Assembly (NCBI RefSeq): GCF_019112525.1
Contig: NZ_CP077800.1
Span: forward strand, 930,001-994,000
Source: Modestobacter sp. L9-4
GTDB lineage: Bacteria; Actinomycetota; Actinomycetes; Mycobacteriales; Geodermatophilaceae
DNA: 64,000 nt
Direction: 5' to 3'
In this document: positions 53,194 to 62,451 of the stretch, piece by piece
Position numbering within the stretch: position 1 is the stretch's first letter
How the letters are laid out: each line of letters starts with the position of its first letter
Made by a program: the position numbers and the translations under genes
The notes under the pieces: model-generated
Database searches by the model: none
Seen by the model: the letters and a program-made list of their open reading frames with translations, nothing else
Told to the model about the DNA's origin: nothing

Positions 53194-54717
53194 TCAGCTG
53201 CAGGCGAGGACTGCGGGCAGCGGGGCCGGGACACCGATCTGCGGCAGGCCGAGCATGACGCCGGGCGTCGTCGGGCGGGTGCCGGCCTCGGTGGCGTCGC
53301 CGGCGCGGGTACGGCGGTGGGACAGCAGGACGCCGTCCGCGACCAGGAAGTGCGGCTTCGCCGCGGTCACGACCGTCTCCACCACGTCCCCGGGCCGCAC
53401 GCCGTCCGCGGTGGTGAAGTGCACCAGCCGGCCGTCGCGCGCCCGTCCGGACAGCCGGCCGCGGGCGGCGTCCTTGCTGCCCTCCCCCGCGGCGACCAGC
53501 AGCTCGACCCGGCGGCCGACCTGCGCGGTGTTCTCCGCCCAGCTGATCTCGTCCTGCAGGGCGGTCAGCCGCAGGTACCGCTCCTGCACGACCTCCTTGG
53601 GCAGCTGGTCGGCCATGTCGGCCGCCGGCGTGCCCGGGCGCTTGGAGTACTGGAAGGTGAAGGCGCTGGAGAACCGCGCCTGCCGGACGACGTCCAGGGT
53701 GTCCTCGAAGTCGGCGTCGGTCTCGCCCGGGAAGCCCACGATGATGTCGGTGGTGATCGCCGCGTCGGGCATCGCGGCCCGCACCCGGTCGATGATGCCG
53801 AGGTAGCGGTCGCGCCGGTACCCGCGGCGCATCCGGCGCAGCACGTCATCCGAGCCCGACTGCAGGGGCATGTGCAGCTGGTGGCAGACCGACGGCGTCT
53901 CGGCCATCGCGTCGATGACGTCGTCGGTGAACTCGCGCGGGTGCGGGCTGGTGAACCGGATCCGCTCCAGGCCCTCGATCCGGCCGGCGGCACGGAGCAG
54001 GTCGGCGAAGGCGCCGCGCTCGCGGAACTCCACGCCGTAGGCGTTCACGTTCTGGCCCAGCAGGGTCACCTCGAGCACGCCCTGGTCGACCAGCGCCTGC
54101 ACCTCGGCCAGGACGTCGCCGGGACGGCGGTCCTTCTCCTTGCCGCGCAGCGCCGGGACGATGCAGAACGTGCAGGTGTTGTTGCAGCCCACGCTGATCG
54201 ACACCCAGCCCGAGTGCGCGGAGTCCCGCTTGGCCGGCAGGGTCGAGGGGAAGACCTCCAGGGCCTCCTTGATCTCGACCTGGGCCTCCTCGTTGTGCCG
54301 GGCCCGCTCCAGCAGCGCCGGCAGCGAGCCGACGTTGTGGGTGCCGAACACGACGTCGACCCAGGGCGCGCGGCGGACGATCTCGCCGCGGTCCTTCTGC
54401 GCCAGGCAGCCACCGACGGCGATCTGCATGCCGGGGTGGGCGTCCTTGACCGGGCGCAGGTGGCCGAGGTTGCCGTAGAGGCGGTTGTCGGCGTTCTCCC
54501 GGACCGCGCAGGTGTTGAGCACGACGACGTCGGCGTCGGTGCCCTCGGGGGCCGCCGTGTAACCGGCCGACTCGAGCAGGCCGGAGAGCCGCTCGGAGTC
54601 GTGCACGTTCATCTGGCAGCCGTACGTGCGCACGAGGTAGGTCTTGCCGTCCACCACCGCATCGTAGAGACCGGCCCGGGCGGCACCGTCGGCTGCCGGT
54701 CGTGACCCGATCGACAC
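53194..54717 (-). CDS. miaB: tRNA-2-methylthio-N6-dimethylallyladenosine synthase MiaB
   Basis: A 507-residue radical-SAM methylthiotransferase that adds the methylthio group to i6A37 of tRNA, following MiaA. The N-terminal cluster cysteines are C34, C70 (NTCAVRE) and C104 (GGCLAQKD). The radical-SAM cluster is C178-C182-C185 (GCNNTCTFC). TRAM domain at about 400-470. GTG at 54717 has GGAG seven bases upstream. It is divergent from gluABCD, a gene order also seen near recA-recX in corynebacteria; recA and recX are not in this window. Confidence 0.95.
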   Translation of the reverse strand: MSIGSRPAADGAARAGLYDAVVDGKTYLVRTYGCQMNVHDSERLSGLLESAGYTAAPEGTDADVVVLNTCAVRENADNRLYGNLGHLRPVKDAHPGMQIAVGGCLAQKDRGEIVRRAPWVDVVFGTHNVGSLPALLERARHNEEAQVEIKEALEVFPSTLPAKRDSAHSGWVSISVGCNNTCTFCIVPALRGKEKDRRPGDVLAEVQALVDQGVLEVTLLGQNVNAYGVEFRERGAFADLLRAAGRIEGLERIRFTSPHPREFTDDVIDAMAETPSVCHQLHMPLQSGSDDVLRRMRRGYRRDRYLGIIDRVRAAMPDAAITTDIIVGFPGETDADFEDTLDVVRQARFSSAFTFQYSKRPGTPAADMADQLPKEVVQERYLRLTALQDEISWAENTAQVGRRVELLVAAGEGSKDAARGRLSGRARDGRLVHFTTADGVRPGDVVETVVTAAKPHFLVADGVLLSHRRTRAGDATEAGTRPTTPGVMLGLPQIGVPAPLPAVLACS

Positions 54718-54789
54718 CCGCTCCGGGAACTCACAGCGTCGTTACAGCTTCGTGATGCCGAGGCGACCATCAGGCGTCCGGCAGCCGCC

Positions 54790-54795
54790 TAAGGT
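54790..54795 (+). promoter_or_regulatory. Possible gluA -10 box or Shine-Dalgarno
   Basis: TAAGGT ends 8 bp before the gluA GTG. As a -10 box it would place transcription at or next to the start codon, a leaderless message; no good -35 is seen 17 bp upstream. AAGGT (54791-54795) could equally be a weak ribosome site. The two readings exclude each other. Confidence 0.35.
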
Positions 54796-54803
54796 CACCC
54801 GCT

Positions 54804-55559
54804 GTGACCGAACGTCCGACCGGAGAGCCTCTCGTCCGCCTGTCCGGCGTCAACAAGTGGTACGGCGAACTCCACGTCCTGCAGGACATCGACCTGTCGA
54901 TCGACCGCGGTGAGGTGGTCGTCGTCATCGGCCCGTCGGGGTCGGGCAAGTCGACGCTGTGCCGCACGATCAACCGCCTGGAGTCGATCGAGGGCGGTGA
55001 GATCACCATCGACGGCCAGCGCCTCCCCGAGGAGGGCAAGGAGCTGGCCCGGCTGCGCGCCGACGTCGGCATGGTGTTCCAGAGCTTCAACCTCTTCGCG
55101 CACAAGACGATCCTGGAGAACGTGACGCTGGGGCCGATCAAGGTCCGGAAGCAGTCGAAGGCCGACGCCGAGAAGCGCGCCCGCGAGCTGCTGGACCGGG
55201 TCGGCGTGGGCCACCAGGCCGACAAGGTGCCCGCCCAGCTCTCCGGTGGCCAGCAGCAGCGCGTGGCGATCGCCCGCGCCCTGGCCATGGACCCGAAGGT
55301 GATGCTCTTCGACGAGCCCACCTCGGCCCTGGACCCGGAGATGATCAACGAGGTCCTCGACGTGATGACCTCGCTCGCCCGCGACGGCATGACCATGGTC
55401 GTGGTCACCCACGAGATGGGCTTCGCCCGCCGGGCCGCCAACCGGGTCGTGTTCATGGACGCCGGCCGGATCGTGGAGTCCGCCGTCCCGGAGACGTTCT
55501 TCACCGCGCCGTCCTCGGACCGCGCGAAGGACTTCCTCTCCAAGATCTTGAACCACTGA
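54804..55559 (+). CDS. gluA: Glutamate ABC transporter ATP-binding protein
   Basis: A 251-residue ATPase of the polar amino acid uptake family. Walker [10 protein letters not shown] (43-51), Q-loop VFQSFNLF, signature [15 protein letters not shown], Walker [12 protein letters not shown], and the H-loop VVVTHEM are all intact. It is first of four genes in the order ATPase, binding protein, permease, permease, the order of corynebacterial gluABCD. It powers uptake of glutamate (or a related acidic/polar amino acid) across the cytoplasmic membrane. Confidence 0.93.
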   Translation: MTERPTGEPLVRLSGVNKWYGELHVLQDIDLSIDRGEVVVVIGPSGSGKSTLCRTINRLESIEGGEITIDGQRLPEEGKELARLRADVGMVFQSFNLFAHKTILENVTLGPIKVRKQSKADAEKRARELLDRVGVGHQADKVPAQLSGGQQQRVAIARALAMDPKVMLFDEPTSALDPEMINEVLDVMTSLARDGMTMVVVTHEMGFARRAANRVVFMDAGRIVESAVPETFFTAPSSDRAKDFLSKILNH

Positions 55560-55588
55560 CCGTCCGCACCCCCTCGAGAGGACCCTCC

Positions 55589-56485
55589 ATGCGCATCACC
55601 CGACACGTCGCCGCACTGGCCGTGCTGAGCGCCGGCGTCATGCTGTCCGGCTGCTCCAGCGACGCCGGCAACCAGGCCGAGCAGGCCGCCAGCAACGCCC
55701 CGGCGGTCGAGACCGCCGTGGAGTTCCCGGCCGGCAGCACCATGGCCCGCCTGTCCGACGCCGGCAAGATCACCATCGGCACCAAGTTCGACCAGCCCGG
55801 CTTCGGCCTGCTCAACCCGGACAAGGTCCCCGAGGGCTTCGACGCCTCGGTCGCCACGCTGATCGCCGGCAAGCTCGGCATCGAGCCCTCGGACATCACC
55901 TGGGTGGAGACCGTCTCGGCCAACCGCGAGTCGGCCATCACCGAGGGCCGGGTCGACATGGTCGTCGCCACCTACACGATCAACGACAAGCGCAAGCAGC
56001 TGATCGACTTCGCCGGCCCGTACTACGAGGCCGGCCAGGACATCATGGTCAAGAAGGGCAACCCGCTGGCCATCACCGGGCCCGATGCCCTCGCGGGCAA
56101 GAACGTCTGCTCGGTGGAGGGCTCGACGCCCGCGGAGAACATCCGCACGAAGTACCCCGAGGCGAAGCTGACGCTCTTCGACGTCTACTCCAAGTGCGCC
56201 GACGCCCTCACCAACGGCCAGGTCGACGCGGTGACCACCGACAACGTCATCCTCACCGGGCTGGTCGCGGGCAACCCCGACGGGTTCGAGCTGGTGGGCA
56301 AGCCCTTCACCAAGGAGCCCTACGGCATCGGCATCAAGAAGGGCGACGACGACTTCCGCACCTTCATCAACGACACCCTCGAGGCCTCGTTCGAGGACGG
56401 CTCGTGGGCGAAGGCCTGGGACGCGACGGCCGGTGCCATCAGCGGCACCCCGGCACCCACGCCGCCGACCGTCGACCGCTACTGA
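55589..56485 (+). CDS. gluB: Glutamate ABC transporter substrate-binding lipoprotein
   Basis: A 298-residue extracytoplasmic solute receptor. The lipobox LSGC places the lipidated cysteine at C22. The SBP_bac_3 fold follows (GKITIGTKFDQPGFG; GFDASVATLIAGKLG; VDMVVATYTINDKRKQLIDFAGPYY in part; NVCSVEGSTPAENI; YGIGIKKGDDDFRTFIN). GAGAGGA precedes the ATG. Lipid-anchored outside the membrane, it hands the amino acid to GluCD. Confidence 0.93.
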   Translation: MRITRHVAALAVLSAGVMLSGCSSDAGNQAEQAASNAPAVETAVEFPAGSTMARLSDAGKITIGTKFDQPGFGLLNPDKVPEGFDASVATLIAGKLGIEPSDITWVETVSANRESAITEGRVDMVVATYTINDKRKQLIDFAGPYYEAGQDIMVKKGNPLAITGPDALAGKNVCSVEGSTPAENIRTKYPEAKLTLFDVYSKCADALTNGQVDAVTTDNVILTGLVAGNPDGFELVGKPFTKEPYGIGIKKGDDDFRTFINDTLEASFEDGSWAKAWDATAGAISGTPAPTPPTVDRY

Positions 56486-56550
56486 CCTCCCGCGGTGCCG
56501 CTGGGTGACCATCCCGGCGGCACCGCGACCTGGCCTCGAGAGGGGGCGCA

Positions 56551-57198
56551 GTGCAGTTCTTCTCCGACAACCTCCCGCTGCTGCGGGACGCCTTCCTCAC
56601 GACGCTGGGCCTGTCGCTGCTGTCGGGCCTGCTGGCGCTGGTGCTCGGCACCCTGCTGGCGGCCATGCGGGTCAGCCCCGTCCCGCCACTGCGGGGGCTG
56701 GCCACCTTCTACGTCGAGACCTTCCGCAACACCCCGCTGACCGTCGTCTTCTTCTTCATCATCTTCGGCCTGCCGCAGATCGACTTCGTGGTCAGCTTCT
56801 TCGTCGGCGCGGTGGTGTCGGTGGGCATGTACACCGCGGCGTTCGTGGCCGAGGCCCTGCGCTCGGGCATCAACGCCGTCGGCCCGGGCCAGGCGGAGGC
56901 AGCCCGGGCGATCGGGCTGACGTTCGGCCAGTCGCTGCGCGAGGTGGTGCTGCCCCAGGCGTTCCGGACCGTGGTCCCCCCGCTGGGCAACGTCTGGATC
57001 GCCATGGTCAAGAACACCTCCATCGCCGCCGGCTTCGCCACCACCGAGCTCGCCGCGACGCTCCCCCGGCTGGCCAACGCCAACGCCGGTGACATCCTGC
57101 TGATCCTGCTGGCGGTGGTGGTCGGCTACATGCTGATCACGGTGCCGTCGGCGTACGGGATCCACCACATCGAGCGCCGGGTGGCGATCCTCCGATGA
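56551..57198 (+). CDS. gluC: Glutamate ABC transporter permease GluC
   Basis: A 215-residue HisM-type permease with five TM segments. The EAA loop that docks the ATPase is EAARAIGLTFGQSLREVVLPQAFR. GTG at 56551 with GAGAGGG upstream. It overlaps gluD by 4 bp (ATGA). Confidence 0.93.
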   Translation: MQFFSDNLPLLRDAFLTTLGLSLLSGLLALVLGTLLAAMRVSPVPPLRGLATFYVETFRNTPLTVVFFFIIFGLPQIDFVVSFFVGAVVSVGMYTAAFVAEALRSGINAVGPGQAEAARAIGLTFGQSLREVVLPQAFRTVVPPLGNVWIAMVKNTSIAAGFATTELAATLPRLANANAGDILLILLAVVVGYMLITVPSAYGIHHIERRVAILR

Positions 57199-58085
57199 CC
57201 ACGCCCGTCCTCTTCGACGTCCCCGGGCCGCGGGCACGCGCCCGGATCCGGATCGGCACCGTCGTCGGCGCCCTGCTCGTGCTGGCGATCGTCGCCTTCG
57301 TGCTCGTCCGGCTGGGTGGCAACGGCCAGCTCGAGGGACAGCGCTGGGCGGTCCTGTTCGACCCGAACACCAACGTGCCCCAACGGCTGTTCGAGGCGCT
57401 GCTGCGCACGCTGCGGGTGGCCCTCGTCGCCATGGTGATCGCCACCGCGCTGGGCCTGCTGCTGGCGGTGGCCCGACTGTCGGACCACCGCTGGCTGCGC
57501 CTGCCGGTCTCGGCGGTCATCGAGTTCTTCCGCGCGATCCCGCTGCTGGTGGTGATCTTCGCGCTCTACTTCGTCCTGCCGGGCTTCGGCATCCGGCTGA
57601 GCACCTACGCCGCGCTCACCGCCGGGCTGGTGCTCTACAACATGGCGGTCATCGCCGAGATCGTCCGCGCGGGCATCCTGTCGGTCGACCGCGGCCAGCG
57701 TGACGCCGCCCTGGCCGTGGGCATGCGCAAGTCGCAGGTCATGAGCCTGGTCCTGCTGCCGCAGGCGGTGCGCCGGATGCTGCCGATCCTCATCGCCCAG
57801 CTGGTGGTGCTGCTCAAGGACAGCTCACTGGGCTTCATCATCGGCTACTTCGAGCTGCTGCGGCAGGCACGCAGCCTGGTCGAGTACTTCACCCCGCGGT
57901 TCGGCAACGACTACACGTTCCAGCTCTACGTGGCCGCGGCGCTGATGTACATCGTGGTCAACGTGCTGCTGTCCCAGCTGGCCAAGCTCGTCGAGCGGCG
58001 CACCCGGCGCAACGCGAGGACCGCTGCCGCCGCAGCACCCGCCCTCCTGGACGACGGGTCCTCCACGGGCGGCCAGGTCGTCTGA
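57195..58085 (+). CDS. gluD: Glutamate ABC transporter permease GluD
   Basis: A 296-residue permease, longer than GluC, with an N-terminal cytoplasmic stretch and a first TM segment (VVGALLVLAIVAFVLVRLG). The EAA loop is RDAALAVGMRKSQVMSLVLLPQAVR. The C-terminus is an Arg/Ala-rich tail (VERRTRRNARTAAAA). ATG at 57195 overlaps the gluC stop. Last gene of the operon; a strong hairpin follows. Confidence 0.93.
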   Translation: MTTPVLFDVPGPRARARIRIGTVVGALLVLAIVAFVLVRLGGNGQLEGQRWAVLFDPNTNVPQRLFEALLRTLRVALVAMVIATALGLLLAVARLSDHRWLRLPVSAVIEFFRAIPLLVVIFALYFVLPGFGIRLSTYAALTAGLVLYNMAVIAEIVRAGILSVDRGQRDAALAVGMRKSQVMSLVLLPQAVRRMLPILIAQLVVLLKDSSLGFIIGYFELLRQARSLVEYFTPRFGNDYTFQLYVAAALMYIVVNVLLSQLAKLVERRTRRNARTAAAAAPALLDDGSSTGGQVV

Positions 58086-58106
58086 CACCGGCTCCGGTCG
58101 GTACAC

Positions 58107-58155
58107 GGTCCGGGCACGTCGCCGGTGGCCCCGCCACCGATGACGTGCCCGGACC
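58107..58155 (+). terminator. gluABCD terminator
   Basis: GGTCCGGGCACGTC (58107-58120) pairs perfectly with GACGTGCCCGGACC (58142-58155). An inner CGGTGG/CCACCG pair closes a 5-base loop. The tail TGTTCCTCTCC is moderately T-rich. Confidence 0.85.
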
Positions 58156-58287
58156 TGTTCCTCTCCCCTGCCGTCGTCGTACTGTCGGCCGGCGGCGCCG
58201 CGCACCCGACCGACCCCGGTCCGCGCGCGGTGGACGGGTGGACCAGCACGGCGCCACCGTCCGGCCGCGGACTCGACGAGGAGTCGC

Positions 58288-59007
58288 ATGGCACCGCGCG
58301 CGCAGGACAGCACCCCCTCCGTCGTCGCACCGGTCGCAGGGCTGCTGCGCCGGCTCATCGCGGCCAGCGGCAGCCTCGTGGAGGCGGCAGCCGGGAGCGT
58401 CTCGCTGGTCGACGGTTCCCGGGACCGGTACGCCAAGCTCGCCGAGCGGGGCACGTCGTGCCGGCTCGGCAGCAGCTTCTCCCTGGACGAGGGGGTCACC
58501 GGTCAGGTGGTCGCGCACCGGCGGCCGGTGGTGCTGGCGACCTACGGCCAGGTGCACGCCGGTCACCTCGCCGCCGGCGGGGCCGCGCACGCCGGCGCCG
58601 TCCTCGCCGTCCCGCTGTGGTGGCGGGGTGACGTGGTGGGTGCCAACGTCGTCTTCGCCTGCCGACCGCGCCGGTTCACCCTCGCCGAGGTCGACGAGCT
58701 GGAGCTGCTCACCCAGTCGGCGGTCCCCGAGCTCGTGCGGCTGGGCGCCGAGGACCCCGCACTGACCCACCTGCTGCACCCCCCGGGGCAGCAGCCCGAC
58801 GCCACCTCCCCGCTCACCCGGCGGGAGCAGGAGACCCTCGCCCTCCTCGCGGGCGGGCTGAGCAACCGGGAGATCGCCGGGGCGCTGGTGCTCGCGCCCA
58901 AGACGGTCGAGAAGCACGTCGCCGAGGTGCTGCGCAAGACGGGCACCCACAGCCGCACCGCCGCGGTGATGACCGGCCTGCACCGGGGGTGGCTGCCGGA
59001 CCGGTAA
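58288..59007 (+). CDS. GAF-domain LuxR-type regulator
   Basis: A 239-residue regulator. An N-terminal GAF-like sensor (about 20-155: GSVSLVDGSRDRYAKLAERG; FSLDEGVTGQVVAHRRPVVLA in part; AVLAVPLWWRGDVVGANVVFA) is followed by a C-terminal LuxR HTH (SPLTRREQETLALLAGGLSNREIAGALV; TVEKHVAEVLRKTG). There is no receiver domain, so it senses a ligand or redox state directly. GAGGAG precedes the ATG. It sits 85 bp upstream of the aldolase operon on the same strand and is its likely regulator. Confidence 0.85.
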   Translation: MAPRAQDSTPSVVAPVAGLLRRLIAASGSLVEAAAGSVSLVDGSRDRYAKLAERGTSCRLGSSFSLDEGVTGQVVAHRRPVVLATYGQVHAGHLAAGGAAHAGAVLAVPLWWRGDVVGANVVFACRPRRFTLAEVDELELLTQSAVPELVRLGAEDPALTHLLHPPGQQPDATSPLTRREQETLALLAGGLSNREIAGALVLAPKTVEKHVAEVLRKTGTHSRTAAVMTGLHRGWLPDR

Positions 59008-59092
59008 CTGGGTGATCCACCCCATGGACCTGTGACCTGGACCACGCTTGACTCGGCGACGCGAGCCAGCCACCCAGCGAACAGGAGCACCG

Positions 59093-59953
59093 GTGCCCGT
59101 CGTCGGAATGAAGGACCTGCTCGACCGGGCCCTGGCCGAGCGGTACGGCGTGCCGGCGTTCAACGTGGTCAACGACCTGACCACCGAGGCGGTGCTGGCG
59201 GCCGCCGTCCAGGAACGCTCCCCCGTCGTCCTGCAGACGTCGGTGAAGACGGTGCGGACGTACGGCCGCCGCCAGCTGTTCGACGTCGTCGCCACCCTCA
59301 CCCGGGACGTCGACGTGCCGGTGACGCTGCACCTGGACCACTGCCCGGACCGCGCGGTGATCAGCGACTGCCTGGCCGGTGGCTGGAACTCCGTCCTCTT
59401 CGACGCCCACGAGCTCGACGTGGCGGAGAACCTGCGGCAGACCACCGAGGTCGTCGCCGAGGCCCACGCCCGCGGCGCGCACGTCGAGGGCGAGATCGAG
59501 GGCATCCAGGGGGTCGAGGACGGCGTCGGCTCCGACGACGCCCCCGTCGTGCAGAGCCTCGATGTGGCCGTCGACTTCATCCAGCGCACCGGCGTCGACT
59601 GCTTCGCCCCCGCCATCGGCAACGCCCACGGCCAGTACACCGCCGCCCCGGTGCTGGACCACCAGCGCGTCAGCGACCTCGTGGCGGCGACCGGTGTGCC
59701 GATGGCGCTGCACGGCGGCACCGGGCTCTCGGCGGAGCAGTTCCAGGACCTCATCGCCCGCGGCTGCGCGAAGGTGAACATCTCCACCGCGCTCAAGCAG
59801 GTCTTCCTGCAGTCCAGCCTGGCGTTCCTGCGCGAGGCCGAGACGCGGGGGAAGTGGGACCCGCCGTCCTTCTTCGCCCACCAGCGGACCGCGGTCATGG
59901 ACATGGCGGCCGAGCACATGCGCACCTTCGGCAGCTCCGGGCGCGCCTGGTGA
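59093..59953 (+). CDS. Class II fructose-bisphosphate-type aldolase
   Basis: A 286-residue zinc-dependent class II aldolase (FbaA/GatY/KbaY group). Zinc and substrate motifs are LHLDHCPD, EGEIEGIQGVEDG, AIGNAHGQY, LHGGTGLS and KVNISTALK. It cleaves a ketose phosphate to dihydroxyacetone phosphate plus an aldehyde; the exact ketose is unknown. The GTG at 59093 has AGGAG five bases upstream. It opens a tight operon, overlapping the next gene by 4 bp, so it is probably catabolic rather than the glycolytic aldolase. Confidence 0.88.
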   Translation: MPVVGMKDLLDRALAERYGVPAFNVVNDLTTEAVLAAAVQERSPVVLQTSVKTVRTYGRRQLFDVVATLTRDVDVPVTLHLDHCPDRAVISDCLAGGWNSVLFDAHELDVAENLRQTTEVVAEAHARGAHVEGEIEGIQGVEDGVGSDDAPVVQSLDVAVDFIQRTGVDCFAPAIGNAHGQYTAAPVLDHQRVSDLVAATGVPMALHGGTGLSAEQFQDLIARGCAKVNISTALKQVFLQSSLAFLREAETRGKWDPPSFFAHQRTAVMDMAAEHMRTFGSSGRAW

Positions 59954-60771
59954 GCGCACTGGTGCTCGACTGCGACGGGGTGCTCGCCGACACCGAGCGC
60001 TACGGCCACCTGCCGGCCTTCAACGCGACCTTCGCCGAGCACGGGCTGCCGGTGCGGTGGAGCGAGGAGGACTACGGCGAGAAGCTGGCGATCGGCGGTG
60101 GCAAGGAGCGGATGGCCAGCCTGTTCGACGACCCGGACTTCGTGCGCGCCGCCGGCGTCCCGGACGACGAGGACGCCCGCCGGCAGCTGCTCGCCGACTG
60201 GCACCGCACCAAGACGGCGCGGTTCCGCGCGCTGGTGGCCGCCGGGGAGATCCCGGCCCGGCCCGGCGTCGCCCGGCTGGTCACCGAGGCACTGGACGAC
60301 GGGTGGACCGTCGCGGTGGCCTCGACCTCGGCCGAGGAGTCCGTCCGCGCCGTCCTCGAGCACGCCGTCGGCGCCGCCGTGGCCGCGCGGGTCCCGGTCT
60401 TCGCCGGGGACGTCGTGCCGGCCAAGAAGCCCGATCCCGCCATCTACGACCTGGTGGTGACGACGCTGGGGCTGGACCGCGACGACACGCTCGTGGTCGA
60501 GGACTCCCGCAACGGGCTGCTCGCCGCGACCGGCGCCGGGCTGCCCTGCCTGGTCACCGTGAACGGCTACACCCGGCACGAACCCTTCGACGAGGCCGTC
60601 CTGGTGGTGTCCGAGCTGGGCGACCCCGACCGTCCACCGATCGAGGTCCTGGCCGCCCGCGGCCGCGCGCACCCCGGCCACCACGTCGTGCTGGCCGACG
60701 CCCGGGCGTGCCTGGGGGCCGCGTCCCCCGGCACCGGGCCCGACCGACGTCCCGAGAGGGGAACGGCGTGA
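59950..60771 (+). CDS. HAD phosphatase, CbbY-like
   Basis: A 273-residue HAD hydrolase. Motif I is DCDGVLADTE, motif II AVASTS, motif III the lysine in VPAKKPDP, motif IV VVEDSRNG. The cap region (GHLPAFNATFAEHGLPVRW; GGGKERM) resembles CbbY, the xylulose-1,5-bisphosphate phosphatase, more than general beta-phosphoglucomutases. It may remove a misphosphorylated or dead-end sugar bisphosphate. GTG at 59950 and the next gene at 60768 both overlap by 4 bp. The last ~40 residues form a Pro/Gly/Arg-rich tail outside the HAD fold. Confidence 0.85.
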   Translation: MSALVLDCDGVLADTERYGHLPAFNATFAEHGLPVRWSEEDYGEKLAIGGGKERMASLFDDPDFVRAAGVPDDEDARRQLLADWHRTKTARFRALVAAGEIPARPGVARLVTEALDDGWTVAVASTSAEESVRAVLEHAVGAAVAARVPVFAGDVVPAKKPDPAIYDLVVTTLGLDRDDTLVVEDSRNGLLAATGAGLPCLVTVNGYTRHEPFDEAVLVVSELGDPDRPPIEVLAARGRAHPGHHVVLADARACLGAASPGTGPDRRPERGTA

Positions 60772-61415
60772 GCAGCACGTCCCAGCAGCAGGTCGACCTC
60801 GTCGTCCGCACGATCGCCCAGGCGGCCGTGGACAACGAGAAGTACTTCGGCGACCTCGACGCCGTCGTCGGTGACGGCGACTTCGGCTACTCCCTGGCCC
60901 GCGGCTTCGAGAACGTGCTCGCCGGCTGGGACGACGTCGACCGCAGCGACATCGGCACGTTCCTCAAGAAGATCGGCATGGTGATCACGGCCCGGATCGG
61001 CGGCACCTCGGGCCCGATCTGGGGGACGGCCTTCATGCGCGCGGGGATGACTGCAGGCGCCACCGACACCCTCACCGGCGAGCAGGTCGTGGCGATGCTG
61101 CGCGCGGCCGTCGAGGGCATCAAGGCCCGCGGCCAGGCCGACGTCGGCGACAAGACCCTGCTCGACGTGCTGGTGCCCGTCACCGACCGGCTGGAGGCCG
61201 AGCTGGCCGCCGGCTCGGACGCGGCGCAGGCGCTGGCCGCGATGGCCGCGACCGCGCGGGAGGCCGCCGACGCCACGGCCGACATGGTCGCCCGGCGGGG
61301 CCGGGCGTCCTACACCGGCGAGCGGAGCAGGGGTTCGGTCGACGCGGGCGCCATGGGCGTGGCCGTGATCCTCGGCCGGATCGACGAGGCGTGGCAGAGA
61401 GAAGGAGCGTCATGA
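60768..61415 (+). CDS. dhaL: Dihydroxyacetone kinase subunit DhaL
   Basis: A 215-residue nucleotide-binding subunit. The Mg-ADP site aspartates lie in VVGDGDFGYSL, with GGTSGPIWGTAFMRAG, VGDKTLLDVLVP and RASYTGERSRGSVDAGA as further family blocks. It works with DhaK to phosphorylate dihydroxyacetone or a related ketose such as erythrulose. No PTS-type DhaM is encoded in the window, so the phosphoryl donor (ATP or a distant DhaM) is open. GTG at 60768. Confidence 0.9.
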   Translation: MSSTSQQQVDLVVRTIAQAAVDNEKYFGDLDAVVGDGDFGYSLARGFENVLAGWDDVDRSDIGTFLKKIGMVITARIGGTSGPIWGTAFMRAGMTAGATDTLTGEQVVAMLRAAVEGIKARGQADVGDKTLLDVLVPVTDRLEAELAAGSDAAQALAAMAATAREAADATADMVARRGRASYTGERSRGSVDAGAMGVAVILGRIDEAWQREGAS

Positions 61416-62407
61416 AGAAGTTCGTCAACGACCCCCAGCAGTTCGTGCCGGAGATGCTGGAGGGCCTGGCCCTGGCCAACCCGCACAGCCTCCGCTACGT
61501 CCCCGAACACAACCTGGTCATGCGGGCGGACTCCCCCAGCGACGACCGGGTCTCGATCGTGCAGGGCTCCGGCTCCGGGCACGAGCCCGCGCACGTGATG
61601 ATCGTCGGGAAGGGCATGCTGGACGCCGCGTGCCCCGGCGACGTCTTCGCCGCCCCGCCGATGAACTACGTCTACGAGACCGCGAAGCTGCTGGCCTCGC
61701 CCAAGGGCGTGCTGCTGCTGGTGAACAACTACACCGGCGACCGGATGGCCTTCGACATGGGCAAGGAGATGGCCGAGTCCGAGGGCATCAAGGTCGAGAT
61801 CCTCACCATCAACGACGACGTCGCGGTCAAGGACTCCACCTACACCGTGGGCCGGCGGGGCGTGGCCGGGAACTTCTTCGTCATCAAGGCGGTCGGTGCG
61901 GCGGCCGCCCGGGGCGACGACCTCGAGGAGGTCATCCGGGTCGGCAAGAAGGTCAACGACGTCACCCGCACCATGGGCGTGGCGCTCACCGCCTGCACCC
62001 CGCCGGCCAAGGGCTCCCCGCTGTTCGAGCTCGGCGAGGACGAGATCGAGATGGGCGTGGGCATCCACGGCGAGCCGGGCCGGGAGCGCAAGAAGATGAC
62101 GAACGCCGACGCCATCGTCGACGAGCTGCTCGAGGCCGTCGTGACCGACCTGCCCTACAGCTCCGGTGACGAGGTGGCGCTGATGGTCAACGGGCTCGGC
62201 GGCACCCCGATCAGCGAGCTCTACATCCTGTTCCGCCGCGCCCACCAGCAGCTCGCCGAGCGGGGCATCACGGTGACCCGCAGCTACGTCAACGAGTACT
62301 GCACCTCGCTGGACATGGCCGGCGCCTCGCTGACCCTGGTGAAGCTGGACGAGGAGATCGACGCACTGCTCGACGCCCCCGCCGAGGTCCCGATCCGGGT
62401 GTTCTGA
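61412..62407 (+). CDS. dhaK: Dihydroxyacetone kinase subunit DhaK
   Basis: A 331-residue substrate-binding subunit. The covalent substrate histidine is H219 in GIHGEPG, as H218 in Escherichia coli. GSGSGHEPAH near 54-63 and NNYTGDRMAFDMG near 110 form the rest of the site. AAGGAG precedes the ATG at 61412, which overlaps dhaL by 4 bp. The order DhaL-DhaK and the neighbouring aldolase suggest a ketose (DHA, L-erythrulose or another) is phosphorylated here. Confidence 0.93.
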   Translation: MKKFVNDPQQFVPEMLEGLALANPHSLRYVPEHNLVMRADSPSDDRVSIVQGSGSGHEPAHVMIVGKGMLDAACPGDVFAAPPMNYVYETAKLLASPKGVLLLVNNYTGDRMAFDMGKEMAESEGIKVEILTINDDVAVKDSTYTVGRRGVAGNFFVIKAVGAAAARGDDLEEVIRVGKKVNDVTRTMGVALTACTPPAKGSPLFELGEDEIEMGVGIHGEPGRERKKMTNADAIVDELLEAVVTDLPYSSGDEVALMVNGLGGTPISELYILFRRAHQQLAERGITVTRSYVNEYCTSLDMAGASLTLVKLDEEIDALLDAPAEVPIRVF

Positions 62408-62451
62408 CCGCACCCGCACGACCCGCCGACAGCACCCGACTGGAGAACGTC

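Noticed and set aside
59008-59092. Promoter built on TTGACT at 59048 before the aldolase
   Set aside because: No acceptable -10 lies 16-18 bp downstream, so I did not list it as a promoter.
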